A stretch of DNA of 64,000 nt, taken from an uncultured Clostridium sp. (GTDB lineage Bacteria; Bacillota; Clostridia; Lachnospirales; Lachnospiraceae). Made by a program: the position numbers and the translations under genes. Below are positions 15,161-22,515 of the stretch, in pieces (positions within the stretch are counted from its first letter, which is position 1; each line of letters starts with the position of its first letter). The notes beneath the pieces are model-generated. The model was not told where the DNA came from. It saw only the letters and a list, made by a program, of their open reading frames with translations, and did no database searches. The stretch is from assembly GCA_902496665.1 (NCBI GenBank), contig CABVBU010000007.1, forward strand, positions 1 through 64,000, in the 5' to 3' direction.

Positions 15161-17335
15161 TTACTGCGCGGCCTGCGTTGTCTCCTCCGCTCCATTTCCC
15201 ATGGTCTCAGTCTCCTGGACCGATTCCATGCTCTGGGCTTCGCCCGCACTCTCCGCCGCAGATTCCGATCCGTCGGACGGCATATCGTCCGGAAGGCCAA
15301 GACCGTCATCATACGGGATCACTTCTTCCTCCGGCGCAGGCTCCGTCTGGATCACATTTCCTTCCGCATCCGTCGGTGCCTCAGTCTCCGCCTCGGTCTC
15401 TCCGGTTCCAGGCTCCAGTCCGCCCGCATTGTTGTTCGTGATCCCCTCGTTCTGATCCGCAAGACTTGCATCCTCCGTCGTCGTATCCGTATCTGGGAAC
15501 ACATTTAAGTATGGAAGCGCTTCCGCCATGATCTTCTGGAAGACCTCTGTGGCGAAAGTGCTGTGCGCCTGCTCTTTGCCCGGAAGATTCGGGGTATCGA
15601 TGACCACGTACACAAGAAGCTGCGGGTCATCTGACGGCGCGAAACCGCAGAAAGATACGAGATAATTGTGGGCGGAACGCGGAAGCTTCTCCGCCGTTCC
15701 CGTCTTTCCGCCCACCTTATATCCGGCAACACGTCCCGCCTTACCGGTTCCCTCCTCATCGTCGACTGTCATAAACAGGGCGTGTCTGATAAAGTCACTG
15801 GTGGACTGGGAAACAGTCTCCCGCACCAGATTCGGCTCTATCTTCTTCACAACAGAACCCTGATCATTTAAGATCTGCTTTACCACATGGGGTTCATAGT
15901 AGGAACCGCCGTTGATGACAGACGCGAATGCCGCCGCCATCTGGATCATTGTGCTGTTATAGCTCTGTCCGAAAGAGTTTACCGCAAGGTCCGTCGGACC
16001 CATATTGTCCGCATTGTAGATCAGTCCATATGCCTCGCCCGGAAGATCGATTCCGGTCTTCTGACCCATGCCGAATAATTTCTGATATTTTGCAAACCGC
16101 TGTACTCCGAGCTTCGCCGCGATCTGCATCATGGCATCGTTGCAGGATTTCATTAAGGACTGCTCCAACGTCAGGATTCCGTGTCCATAGATATTGGAAC
16201 ATTTGATCCTGTAGCCGCCGACATCCTGTCCGCCGTCGCAGAGAAATGTATCATTCTGACTGATGACGCCTTCCTCAAGCCCCGCCGCAACTGTCATCGG
16301 CTTCGCCGGGGAACCTGGCTCGTAAGTATCATTTACACAGAAATTTCTCCACATCTGGTTCCAGGCATCCATCCTGCCCTCATCCGTCATGGCCGCGATC
16401 TCTTCCTGAGAATAGGCATAGCTCAGATCTCTCGGATTATTTAAATCGAATCTGCGGTTCGAGGACATTGCGAGGATCTCACCGTTTCTCGGGTCCATGG
16501 CGATGACAGCCGCCGTCTTGCTTCCAATCCCGCTCATCCATTCGTCGATATATTTTTCCACGATCCTCTGGATATTCACATCGATGGTGGAGACGATGGT
16601 ATTTCCATTCTCAGCGGATTTAATGACCTTCTCCATGTTGGACTCGTCATCCAGGTATCCATACTCTCTCCCGTTTGTTCCGGTGAGCTGGTCGTTGTAA
16701 TACTGCTCAATTCCGCCGCTTCCCTGTTTTCCGTTATCGTAGGAGAATCCCACCACATTGCAGGCCAGGGTATTGTACGGATAAAATCTCCGGTACTCAT
16801 CCTCGAACCAGACGCCCTTGATCTTCTTTCCGCTGTCTTCCTTTGACTTCGCGTAGGCATCATTCAGCTCTTTCTTTTTTGCCTCAAATTCTTCCTTCTT
16901 GTCTGCGGAGATCTGTTTCTCGTAAGGCACATAGTAGGAATTTTCATTGGCGGAGATCGTCGCCAGAATATCTGCCCTGTCGTATCCGAATACCTCACAG
17001 AGGGCGGACACCGTCGGTTCCAGGTAGTTCTCTTTATCCTGGTTGATCTGGTTCGGATCCAGGATCAGGTTGTAGACCTTCTCACTGGTGGCCAGATATG
17101 TTCCGTTCCTGTCCACGATATCGCCGCGGCGGTACGGGATCGTCCGGCTGTCGTAGGAGGAATGCTGGTTCAATACGATCTGGGTGTAGTCTTCGTTTTT
17201 ATCCTTGATCATCCGGTACAAAACAACGACAAGACCAAACAAAGCCAGCGTCGTTACGAGAACCGTAACCGCCAGCTTTTCTTTCATACTCATAGTAAAA
17301 ACTCTTTTATTATTACCGTTCCGGGATGTCTTCAT
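15161..17335 (-). CDS. Class B penicillin-binding protein 2 (PbpB/FtsI type)
   Basis: This septal transpeptidase has 724 residues. After a basic N-terminus and a membrane helix (about residues 20-42) comes the pedestal domain (RRGDIVDRNGTYLATSEK). The catalytic domain holds SxxK as SPAK in YEPGSPAKPMTVAAG, SCN in MKSCNDAMM and KTGT in VGGKTGTAEKLPRS. The last 120 residues form an acidic, low-complexity Glu/Thr/Ala tail with no PASTA fold, outside the cell. The gene overlaps the end of ftsL by 23 bases, the standard ftsL-PBP pairing, so this is the better candidate for the divisome PBP. Several ATGs near the start are possible (17335, 17293, 17287). Confidence 0.92.
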   Translation of the reverse strand: MKTSRNGNNKRVFTMSMKEKLAVTVLVTTLALFGLVVVLYRMIKDKNEDYTQIVLNQHSSYDSRTIPYRRGDIVDRNGTYLATSEKVYNLILDPNQINQDKENYLEPTVSALCEVFGYDRADILATISANENSYYVPYEKQISADKKEEFEAKKKELNDAYAKSKEDSGKKIKGVWFEDEYRRFYPYNTLACNVVGFSYDNGKQGSGGIEQYYNDQLTGTNGREYGYLDDESNMEKVIKSAENGNTIVSTIDVNIQRIVEKYIDEWMSGIGSKTAAVIAMDPRNGEILAMSSNRRFDLNNPRDLSYAYSQEEIAAMTDEGRMDAWNQMWRNFCVNDTYEPGSPAKPMTVAAGLEEGVISQNDTFLCDGGQDVGGYRIKCSNIYGHGILTLEQSLMKSCNDAMMQIAAKLGVQRFAKYQKLFGMGQKTGIDLPGEAYGLIYNADNMGPTDLAVNSFGQSYNSTMIQMAAAFASVINGGSYYEPHVVKQILNDQGSVVKKIEPNLVRETVSQSTSDFIRHALFMTVDDEEGTGKAGRVAGYKVGGKTGTAEKLPRSAHNYLVSFCGFAPSDDPQLLVYVVIDTPNLPGKEQAHSTFATEVFQKIMAEALPYLNVFPDTDTTTEDASLADQNEGITNNNAGGLEPGTGETEAETEAPTDAEGNVIQTEPAPEEEVIPYDDGLGLPDDMPSDGSESAAESAGEAQSMESVQETETMGNGAEETTQAAQ

Positions 17336-17804
17336 ACTGTCTTACATACTCGCTTTCCGTCTTATTGTATAAGCGGACCTGGTCCTTATTGGCATAAACC
17401 ATTCCCAATTCCTCAGTCGCTACCTTATACACATAATCCAGGTCCACCGACGTGTTGATCCTTGTGAGAAGGGCGTCGTTGTCCCCTTTCAGCTTTTCAA
17501 TACTCTCTTCCAGACTCTCGATGTGATTCAGTCTCGCTGTGACGGAAGACTGAAGCTTTAAATAACTTACACAGATATACAGGGTACAGATCACTGCCAC
17601 TGTCAGTAATAATACAGAAAAAAGGTTCATCTGAAGCGCTCTTTCCTGATTTCTCCGAACTGTAACGGTATGGGATAAATTCCGCTTCTGCTGGTGTCTT
17701 CTCTCCTGCTCCTCATACTGCGGAGCACGCTCGACTTTACGGACGGTATTTCCCTCTATATATTCTCCTGTCTGTGGGACTCTTCTCCGTCTCCTTGCTG
17801 CCAT
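17313..17804 (-). CDS. ftsL: Cell division protein FtsL-like
   Basis: This 163-residue bitopic protein has a long Arg/Gln/Glu-rich cytoplasmic N-terminus and a single membrane helix at about residues 62-82 (FSVLLLTVAVICTLYICVSYL). A heptad-rich coiled coil follows (QSSVTARLNHIESLEESIEKL). The C-terminal DYVYKVATEELGMVYA segment is the pattern of septum-formation initiator proteins. FtsL pairs with DivIC and FtsQ to activate the FtsW-PBP pair. The position between rsmH and the PBP gene is diagnostic, since FtsL sequences diverge strongly. The N-terminal extension is longer than average. Confidence 0.88.
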   Translation of the reverse strand: MAARRRRRVPQTGEYIEGNTVRKVERAPQYEEQERRHQQKRNLSHTVTVRRNQERALQMNLFSVLLLTVAVICTLYICVSYLKLQSSVTARLNHIESLEESIEKLKGDNDALLTRINTSVDLDYVYKVATEELGMVYANKDQVRLYNKTESEYVRQYEDIPER

Positions 17805-17834
17805 ACCATCACTTCCTTTCTAAAAAACAATTTC

Positions 17835-18770
17835 TCAGCTTCTCTCAAACACGCGAAGCTTTGAACTCTTTGATCTTCTGTTCTCTTCCAGTTCTTCTTC
17901 TGACGGGATGATCGGTTTTCTCGTCACAACGCGGCCCTTGCTCTTTCTTCCGCATACGCACACCGGGAAATCCGGCGGGCAGATACACGGGTTCTCATTC
18001 GTGCGGAATCTCGTCTTTACGATCCGATCCTCCAGGGAGTGGAACGTAATGATCGACAGGCGTCCGCCTGGATTCAACAGGTCGATCATCGTGTCGATGG
18101 AATCATTCAATACGTCAAGCTCATGGTTTAACTCGATCCGGATCGCCTGGAACGTCCGTTTTGCCGGATGTCCGCCCTCAGCACGGATCTTTGCAGGAAT
18201 CGCGCCTCGGATGATCTCCGCAAGCTGCAGTGTCGTCTCGATCGGATGGATCTCCCGCTCTCTGACGATGTGCTTTGCGATATTCTTTGCAAAACGATCC
18301 TCACCGTAATCGCGGATAATTTTATAAAGCTCCATCTCACTGTAGCCATTTACGATATCCGCCGCGGTCTTATCATTTCTCTGGTCCATTCTCATATCAA
18401 GCGGGGCGTCCTCCCTGTAGGAGAATCCACGGTCTGCCGTGTCTAACTGGTAGGAGGACACGCCAAGATCCAGGTAGATGCCGTCCACCTTCTCGATTCC
18501 AAGGTTAAAGAGCACTTCCCGGATATTCTTGTAGTTGCTTCTCACGATCGTTACTTTATCTTTAAATGGGAGAAGACGTTCTGTCGCCGCCGCGATCGCG
18601 TCCGCGTCCTGGTCGATACCGATCAGGCGGCCGTTTTCGCCGAGTCTCCGTGATACTTCGTATGCATGTCCACCGCCGCCTAAGGTTCCATCCACGTAAA
18701 TTCCGTCGGGTTTTACGTTCAGGCTGTCGACGGTCTCCATCAGCAGAACTGATTTGTGTTCAAAAATCAT
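17835..18770 (-). CDS. rsmH: 16S rRNA (cytosine(1402)-N(4))-methyltransferase
   Basis: RsmH methylates the N4 position of C1402 in the 16S rRNA P site. The 311-residue protein begins with HKSVLLMETVDSLN and has the SAM loop YVDGTLGGGGHA, the LDLGVSSYQLD motif, and the C-terminal ITFHSLEDRIVKTRF and KSSKLRVFER segments. The start codon overlaps the stop of mraZ (ATATGA), so translation is coupled. It is the second gene of the dcw operon, as in most bacteria. Confidence 0.98.
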   Translation of the reverse strand: MIFEHKSVLLMETVDSLNVKPDGIYVDGTLGGGGHAYEVSRRLGENGRLIGIDQDADAIAAATERLLPFKDKVTIVRSNYKNIREVLFNLGIEKVDGIYLDLGVSSYQLDTADRGFSYREDAPLDMRMDQRNDKTAADIVNGYSEMELYKIIRDYGEDRFAKNIAKHIVREREIHPIETTLQLAEIIRGAIPAKIRAEGGHPAKRTFQAIRIELNHELDVLNDSIDTMIDLLNPGGRLSIITFHSLEDRIVKTRFRTNENPCICPPDFPVCVCGRKSKGRVVTRKPIIPSEEELEENRRSKSSKLRVFERS

Positions 18771-19192
18771 ATGCCAAGACCTTCCATATTTTCTGCAATT
18801 TCTTCCATGTCATCGTAGACATTCTTCTCGTTCCATACCGCCTTGTTCCAGATCTCGATCCGGCTTCCAACGCCGACTAAGACGACGTCTTTTTCCAGCT
18901 TCGCGAATTCTCTTAAAACAGAGGGGATCAGGATTCTTCCCTGCCTGTCCACCTCGCAGGCGCAGGCACCAGCCAGGAAAAATCTCGAAAACTTTCTGGC
19001 ATTGGCATTCGTAAGAGGAAGTGCGTGGAGCTTTTCCTCAAAGGATTTCCACTCGGAATTTTCGTACACGAAGAGACACCCATCCAATCCCTTTGTAACA
19101 ACGAACTCATCGCCCAGCTGCTCACGGAATTTGGAAGGGACGATCAGACGGCCTTTTGCATCGATTGTATGACTGTACTCTCCAATGAACAT
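18767..19192 (-). CDS. mraZ: Transcriptional regulator MraZ
   Basis: MraZ is a double SpoVT-AbrB-fold DNA-binding protein that controls the dcw operon it heads. The 141-residue protein shows MFIGEYSHTIDAKGRLIVPSKF followed by the second half-domain with VDRQGRILIPSVLREFA; the two DxKGR/DxxGR signatures are both intact. A GGAGTGAATA ribosome site precedes the ATG. Upstream are four 10-base repeats carrying GTGG-type boxes and a good vegetative promoter, so autoregulation is likely. Confidence 0.97.
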   Translation of the reverse strand: MFIGEYSHTIDAKGRLIVPSKFREQLGDEFVVTKGLDGCLFVYENSEWKSFEEKLHALPLTNANARKFSRFFLAGACACEVDRQGRILIPSVLREFAKLEKDVVLVGVGSRIEIWNKAVWNEKNVYDDMEEIAENMEGLGI

Positions 19193-19230
19193 TATTCACT
19201 CCTGTGATCATGCGGCCCATAGTGATCTAC

Positions 19231-19270
19231 TTCTCCACCATTTTAAACCACTTTTATCCACTTTCCACCA
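19231..19270 (-). promoter_or_regulatory. MraZ-box array
   Basis: Read on the minus strand, four consecutive decamers each carry TGG at the same place (AAGTGGTGGA, AAGTGGATAA, AAGTGGTTTA, AAATGGTGGA), so the boxes repeat exactly once per helical turn. MraZ rings are known to bind evenly spaced TGG/GTG boxes upstream of mraZ. The array lies just downstream of the -10 element, where binding would block transcription. Confidence 0.78.
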
Positions 19271-19281
19271 CTTCTAATGTA

Positions 19282-19310
19282 ATCTTAGTACATTTAGATT
19301 AAAATAGCAA
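19282..19310 (-). promoter_or_regulatory. Promoter of the dcw operon
   Basis: On the minus strand TTGCTA (19305-19310) and TAAGAT (19282-19287) are separated by 17 bases. The MraZ-box array starts 11 bases beyond the -10 hexamer. Confidence 0.65.
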
Positions 19311-19343
19311 GGAATTTTTCACTTTTTCATGTATAAAACAAGG

Positions 19344-19476
19344 GTCACTGTTCACGCCTTGCGCAAACAGTAACTGATTTTGCCGATGCTTCGCATTCCG
19401 AATCGGCAAAATCCACTACCACCACTGTATTGTACGGAATTTTCAGTTCAGAAAATTCCTACCCGTGTACAGTAAC
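19344..19476 (+). repeat. Miniature mobile element, type 2, full copy with perfect target duplication
   Basis: This 133-bp copy is flanked by the identical 8-bp direct repeat AAACAAGG at 19336-19343 and 19477-19484. Hairpin 1 is the end stem ACTGTT/AACAGT. Hairpin 2 is GATTTTGCCGAT/ATCGGCAAAATC. Hairpin 3 is GGAATTTTC/GAAAATTCC. It lies between the dcw promoter and the Spo0E-like gene. Confidence 0.92.
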
Positions 19477-19517
19477 AAACAAGGTTCCATTTTATGGAAA
19501 TCTTCCTATAAAACGCG

Positions 19518-19540
19518 AAAAAGCCGCCTTTTCAGGCAGC
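19518..19540 (-). terminator. Intrinsic terminator after the Spo0E-like gene
   Basis: GCTGCC and GGCGGC form a 6-bp stem (one G-T pair) followed on the minus strand by TTTTT. Confidence 0.7.
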
Positions 19541-19591
19541 TTATCCGCATTTTATCTGGAGTATATTCGATTTTTATGTACTGCGGACCCC

Positions 19592-19744
19592 TTAGTATCC
19601 CGCGTCCATATACTGTTCGATCAGCCGGTCAAGTTCCACACTGTATCGATAGATCAGATCATAGGACTCCTTTCCATCAATACTTCCGTTCAATCGTTTT
19701 CTCGCTTCCTCGATCTGATTTACCAATTCTTCCCTGCTCTCCAT
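19592..19744 (-). CDS. Spo0E-like sporulation regulatory peptide (50 aa)
   Basis: This short gene starts one base after the lgt stop codon, with an AGGAAG ribosome site inside the end of lgt, and ends at TAA 19592-19594. The 50 residues form a helical hairpin: MESREELVNQIEEARKRLN, a short turn, then YRYSVELDRLIEQYM. The S-x-E-L-D motif and the leading IEExRxxLN pattern match the Spo0E family. Spo0E proteins dephosphorylate Spo0A-P and so delay sporulation. The assignment is by pattern only; the family is small and divergent. A terminator follows at 19518-19540. Confidence 0.78.
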   Translation of the reverse strand: MESREELVNQIEEARKRLNGSIDGKESYDLIYRYSVELDRLIEQYMDAGY

Positions 19745-19745
19745 A

Positions 19746-20621
19746 TCAGTTTGCTTCCTTTCCCTGGACGAAAGCCTTTCTCCTGTTGTAAATAAGGATC
19801 ACAAGAGATACGGTCGCCAGCACAACAGACAACGCCTGGGATACCGCGATCTGGGTACCCGGTATCAGGAGAGAATCCGTTCTCAGTCCTTCGATCCACG
19901 CTCTTCCGATTCCATACCCGGCCAGATAGATACAAAGCATTTCCCCTGTGAACGTTTTCCGCTTGCGGAACCAGAGCATGAACATCAGGAGACCGAAGTT
20001 CCAGAGGGACTCGTAGAGGAACGTCGGATGGACCTGAATGTACTCGATTCCATTGTCCAGGATCAGATGGTCGAGGAGATTTTGTGAGATCATGCTCTCA
20101 TTCACAATGCTGCGTCTGATCCGCATGGCAAACAGACAGTCTGTGTAGCGGCCGAAGGCCTCGCAGTTGATAAAGTTACCCCATCGTCCGATCATTTGTC
20201 CGGTTATAAGTCCAAGGCATGCGCTGTCTGCCATGGACAAAAAGGAAAGGTGGCGTTTCTTTGTAAAGACAAGCAGCGTCAGGATTCCGGCAATCACTCC
20301 GCCGTAGATCGCAAGTCCGCCTTTCCTCAAGTTCACGATCTCCATCAGGTGGTCCTTGTAGTAGGCCCACTGGAAGAAAACATAGTAGATCCGCGCTCCG
20401 ATGATGGAAAAGATAATTCCGTAAAGTGCGAAATCAAGGTAAATATCTGGATTCTGTCCCCTGCGCTTCGCATCGGACTGGGCAACACAGAGTCCTAAGA
20501 TCATGCCGATCCCGATGATCAGTCCGTAGTACGCAAAGGATATTCCTCCGATTGAAAAGCTCTTCACCATGTGGGGAATCGAGATCCCCAGGTGAACGAA
20601 GCTTACATCTGCTCCTGACAT
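19746..20621 (-). CDS. lgt: Prolipoprotein diacylglyceryl transferase
   Basis: Lgt attaches diacylglycerol to the lipobox cysteine of prolipoproteins in the membrane. The ATG at 20621 follows AAGGAG and gives 291 residues; an upstream extension of 45 codons lacks membrane-protein character. The protein has about seven hydrophobic helices and the Lgt signature GQMIGRWGNFINCEAFG near residue 138. HPTFLYESLWN near residue 190 is a further family motif. It forms a two-gene unit with the Spo0E-like peptide. Confidence 0.95.
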   Translation of the reverse strand: MSGADVSFVHLGISIPHMVKSFSIGGISFAYYGLIIGIGMILGLCVAQSDAKRRGQNPDIYLDFALYGIIFSIIGARIYYVFFQWAYYKDHLMEIVNLRKGGLAIYGGVIAGILTLLVFTKKRHLSFLSMADSACLGLITGQMIGRWGNFINCEAFGRYTDCLFAMRIRRSIVNESMISQNLLDHLILDNGIEYIQVHPTFLYESLWNFGLLMFMLWFRKRKTFTGEMLCIYLAGYGIGRAWIEGLRTDSLLIPGTQIAVSQALSVVLATVSLVILIYNRRKAFVQGKEAN

Positions 20622-20813
20622 TGATTCTGTTCTCCTTTTTTCTTTGGTGAGTTTTATTTTACTCCGAAAAGCGGCAAAAAGCAAACAGATTCGCTTGACA
20701 GTCCTCGTGTTTATTCGACAGAAATCCAGAACATTGCTTTTTAGTATCTGTTCCATGTATTTCCTCTATTTCTTCACCAAATTTTTCTAAATTATAAAAT
20801 TTTCACACTTTTA

Positions 20814-20842
20814 TTGACTTTAATTTTATAAAATTTTATACT
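20814..20842 (+). promoter_or_regulatory. Promoter of the M20 amidohydrolase gene
   Basis: TTGACT (20814-20819) and TATACT (20837-20842) are separated by 17 bases in a very A/T-rich region. The leader to the start codon is about 185 bases. Confidence 0.7.
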
Positions 20843-21035
20843 TAAATTATCTAATTTCAAAAAAATGTGCCTCATCATTTTCTTTTTTAAATGCATTTAC
20901 CCGAGATGCCCTACTTCTTCACGTGAGGGCACATCATACTACAGAATTTTATAATTGAACCGCCGTCTCCACCTTCCCGAGGAAACGTTTCTGCGGTCCC
21001 GCATTTATTTTGACCCTAAAAAGGAGGAACCATCC

Positions 21036-22337
21036 ATGGATATTCAGATCTTTCTAGATGAATTGAAAAAATATGAAGACTCAATGCTCATAACACGCCG
21101 TGATCTCCACAAACACGCGGAGACCGGCTGGCAGGAATACCGTACCACTGCTCTTTTAATTAAAAAATTAAAAGAATATGGAATCCCCATAAAATATGGA
21201 AAAGAAATCATCAACAAGAAGTACCTCTGGTCTTATCCGTCTGAAACAGTCCGAAAAAACGCCATCGACCGTGCGCTGAGCGAGGGCGCTGACCCGGAGA
21301 TCATAAAGGAGATGGACGGCTTTACCGGTCTCTGCGCTGTGATCGAGACTGGAAAGCCAGGTCCAGTGCTGGCGCTCCGCTTTGATATCGACTGCAATGA
21401 TGTCACCGAGAGCACCGACATGGACCGCCCGCCGGTAAAAGGCGGTTTCTGCTCGATCCATGACGGATGCATGCACGCCTGCGGCCACGACGGACATGCA
21501 TCTCTCGGACTTCACACCTGTATCGCGCTGAACGAGATCAAGGATGAGCTCTCCGGAAGCATCAAGGTTATCTTCCAGCCGGCGGAGGAAGGTGTCCGGG
21601 GTGCCCAGTCTATCGCGGAGGGCGGAATTCTTGACAATGTAGATTATTTTCTCACCGGTCATCTCGGAATGGGATGGAATACAGGTTCTCTGGTGGCTCT
21701 CTCCAGAGGATTCCTCTCCACGACGAAAGTGGACGCAGAATTTAAGGGAATGTCCGCCCACGCAGGAATGTCCCCGCAGGATGGAAAGAACGCGATCCTC
21801 GCGGCATGCTCGGCTACACTGGCCATGCACACCGCCTGCCAGGATTCCAGAGGCGCCTCCCGCATCAATGTGGGGACGATCCAGGGCGGCAGCGGACGAA
21901 ATGTGGTTCCCGCTGAGGCTGTGATCCGCTTTGAGACCCGCGGTGAGACGGCGGATATCCAGGATCTGGTTCTCAAAAAGGTCATGCATGCCGTAAAGGG
22001 AGCTGCGGAGATGTTCGACTGTTCCGTGGATACAAAGATCATGGGCAGCGCATCCAGCGCCGACAGCGACCCTGAAATGGAACCATTCATCCACGCGGGT
22101 GCTGCCAGAGTCGCCGCCATCACCGACTATGTAAAGGAAGCTGCTTTCTCCGGCTCCGAGGACGCCACCTACCTGATGGCCAAGGTCCAGTCCCACGGCG
22201 GAAAAGCCGCCTACATGTGCATCGGCTCCACCATCGCCGCTCCTCATCACAATGATCACTTTAACTTTGACGAGGCATCCCTGCTTACGGGACTGCGGCT
22301 GTACGTCTCCACGGCGTGGGAGATCCTGCATAAGTAA
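21036..22337 (+). CDS. M20 family amidohydrolase (M20D type)
   Basis: The ATG at 21036 follows AAAAAGGAGGAACCATCC and gives 433 residues. M20 metallohydrolase features are clear: RRDLHKHAETGWQEY, FDIDCNDV, the HACGHDGHASLGLH metal site near residue 153, and the IFQPAEEG segment with the catalytic glutamate. A lid domain follows. Family members remove N-acyl groups or cleave aminobenzoyl-glutamate and dipeptides; the substrate here is unknown. An insert after residue 50 (YLWSYPSETVRKNAIDRAL) is typical of AbgA/AbgB-like proteins. It is monocistronic, plus strand, in a mostly minus-strand region. Confidence 0.88.
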   Translation: MDIQIFLDELKKYEDSMLITRRDLHKHAETGWQEYRTTALLIKKLKEYGIPIKYGKEIINKKYLWSYPSETVRKNAIDRALSEGADPEIIKEMDGFTGLCAVIETGKPGPVLALRFDIDCNDVTESTDMDRPPVKGGFCSIHDGCMHACGHDGHASLGLHTCIALNEIKDELSGSIKVIFQPAEEGVRGAQSIAEGGILDNVDYFLTGHLGMGWNTGSLVALSRGFLSTTKVDAEFKGMSAHAGMSPQDGKNAILAACSATLAMHTACQDSRGASRINVGTIQGGSGRNVVPAEAVIRFETRGETADIQDLVLKKVMHAVKGAAEMFDCSVDTKIMGSASSADSDPEMEPFIHAGAARVAAITDYVKEAAFSGSEDATYLMAKVQSHGGKAAYMCIGSTIAAPHHNDHFNFDEASLLTGLRLYVSTAWEILHK

Positions 22338-22367
22338 TTTTACAGCGGATACTTAAAAAAAGGATCT

Positions 22368-22435
22368 GCCTTGACACACTCCCGCGCCCGCGCAGCCGCT
22401 TGCGGCAATCTGGATCTTCGCTCGAGTGCGAATCA
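22368..22435 (+). repeat. GC-rich 68-bp repeat, copy A
   Basis: This copy aligns to 33779-33847 along its whole length, with one gap. The central hairpin GCCGC-TT-GCGGC (22395-22406) corresponds to GTCGC-TT-GCGAC in copy B, a compensatory pair change. It lies just upstream of a terminator between two converging genes. Confidence 0.75.
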
Positions 22436-22441
22436 AAAAAC

Positions 22442-22488
22442 AAAGCCATGGAACAATTATTTTACATGTTCCATGGCTTTTATTTTTT
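22442..22488. terminator. Bidirectional terminator between amidohydrolase and ychF
   Basis: A perfect 14-bp stem (AAAGCCATGGAACA with TGTTCCATGGCTTT) is followed by a T run on the plus strand. On the minus strand GTTTTTTG follows. Confidence 0.88.
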
Positions 22489-22515
22489 TCGTATAAAATC
22501 AACTCTGTCTGGAAA

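Noticed and set aside
19344..19476. Reading the 133-bp repeats as plain terminators
   Set aside because: Hairpins are present, but the 8-bp flanking duplications, fixed length and terminal inverted repeats are not explained by terminators.
21168..22331. Long open frame on the minus strand opposite the M20 amidohydrolase
   Set aside because: Its translation has no family features and it mirrors a well-supported plus-strand gene with ribosome site, promoter and metal motif.
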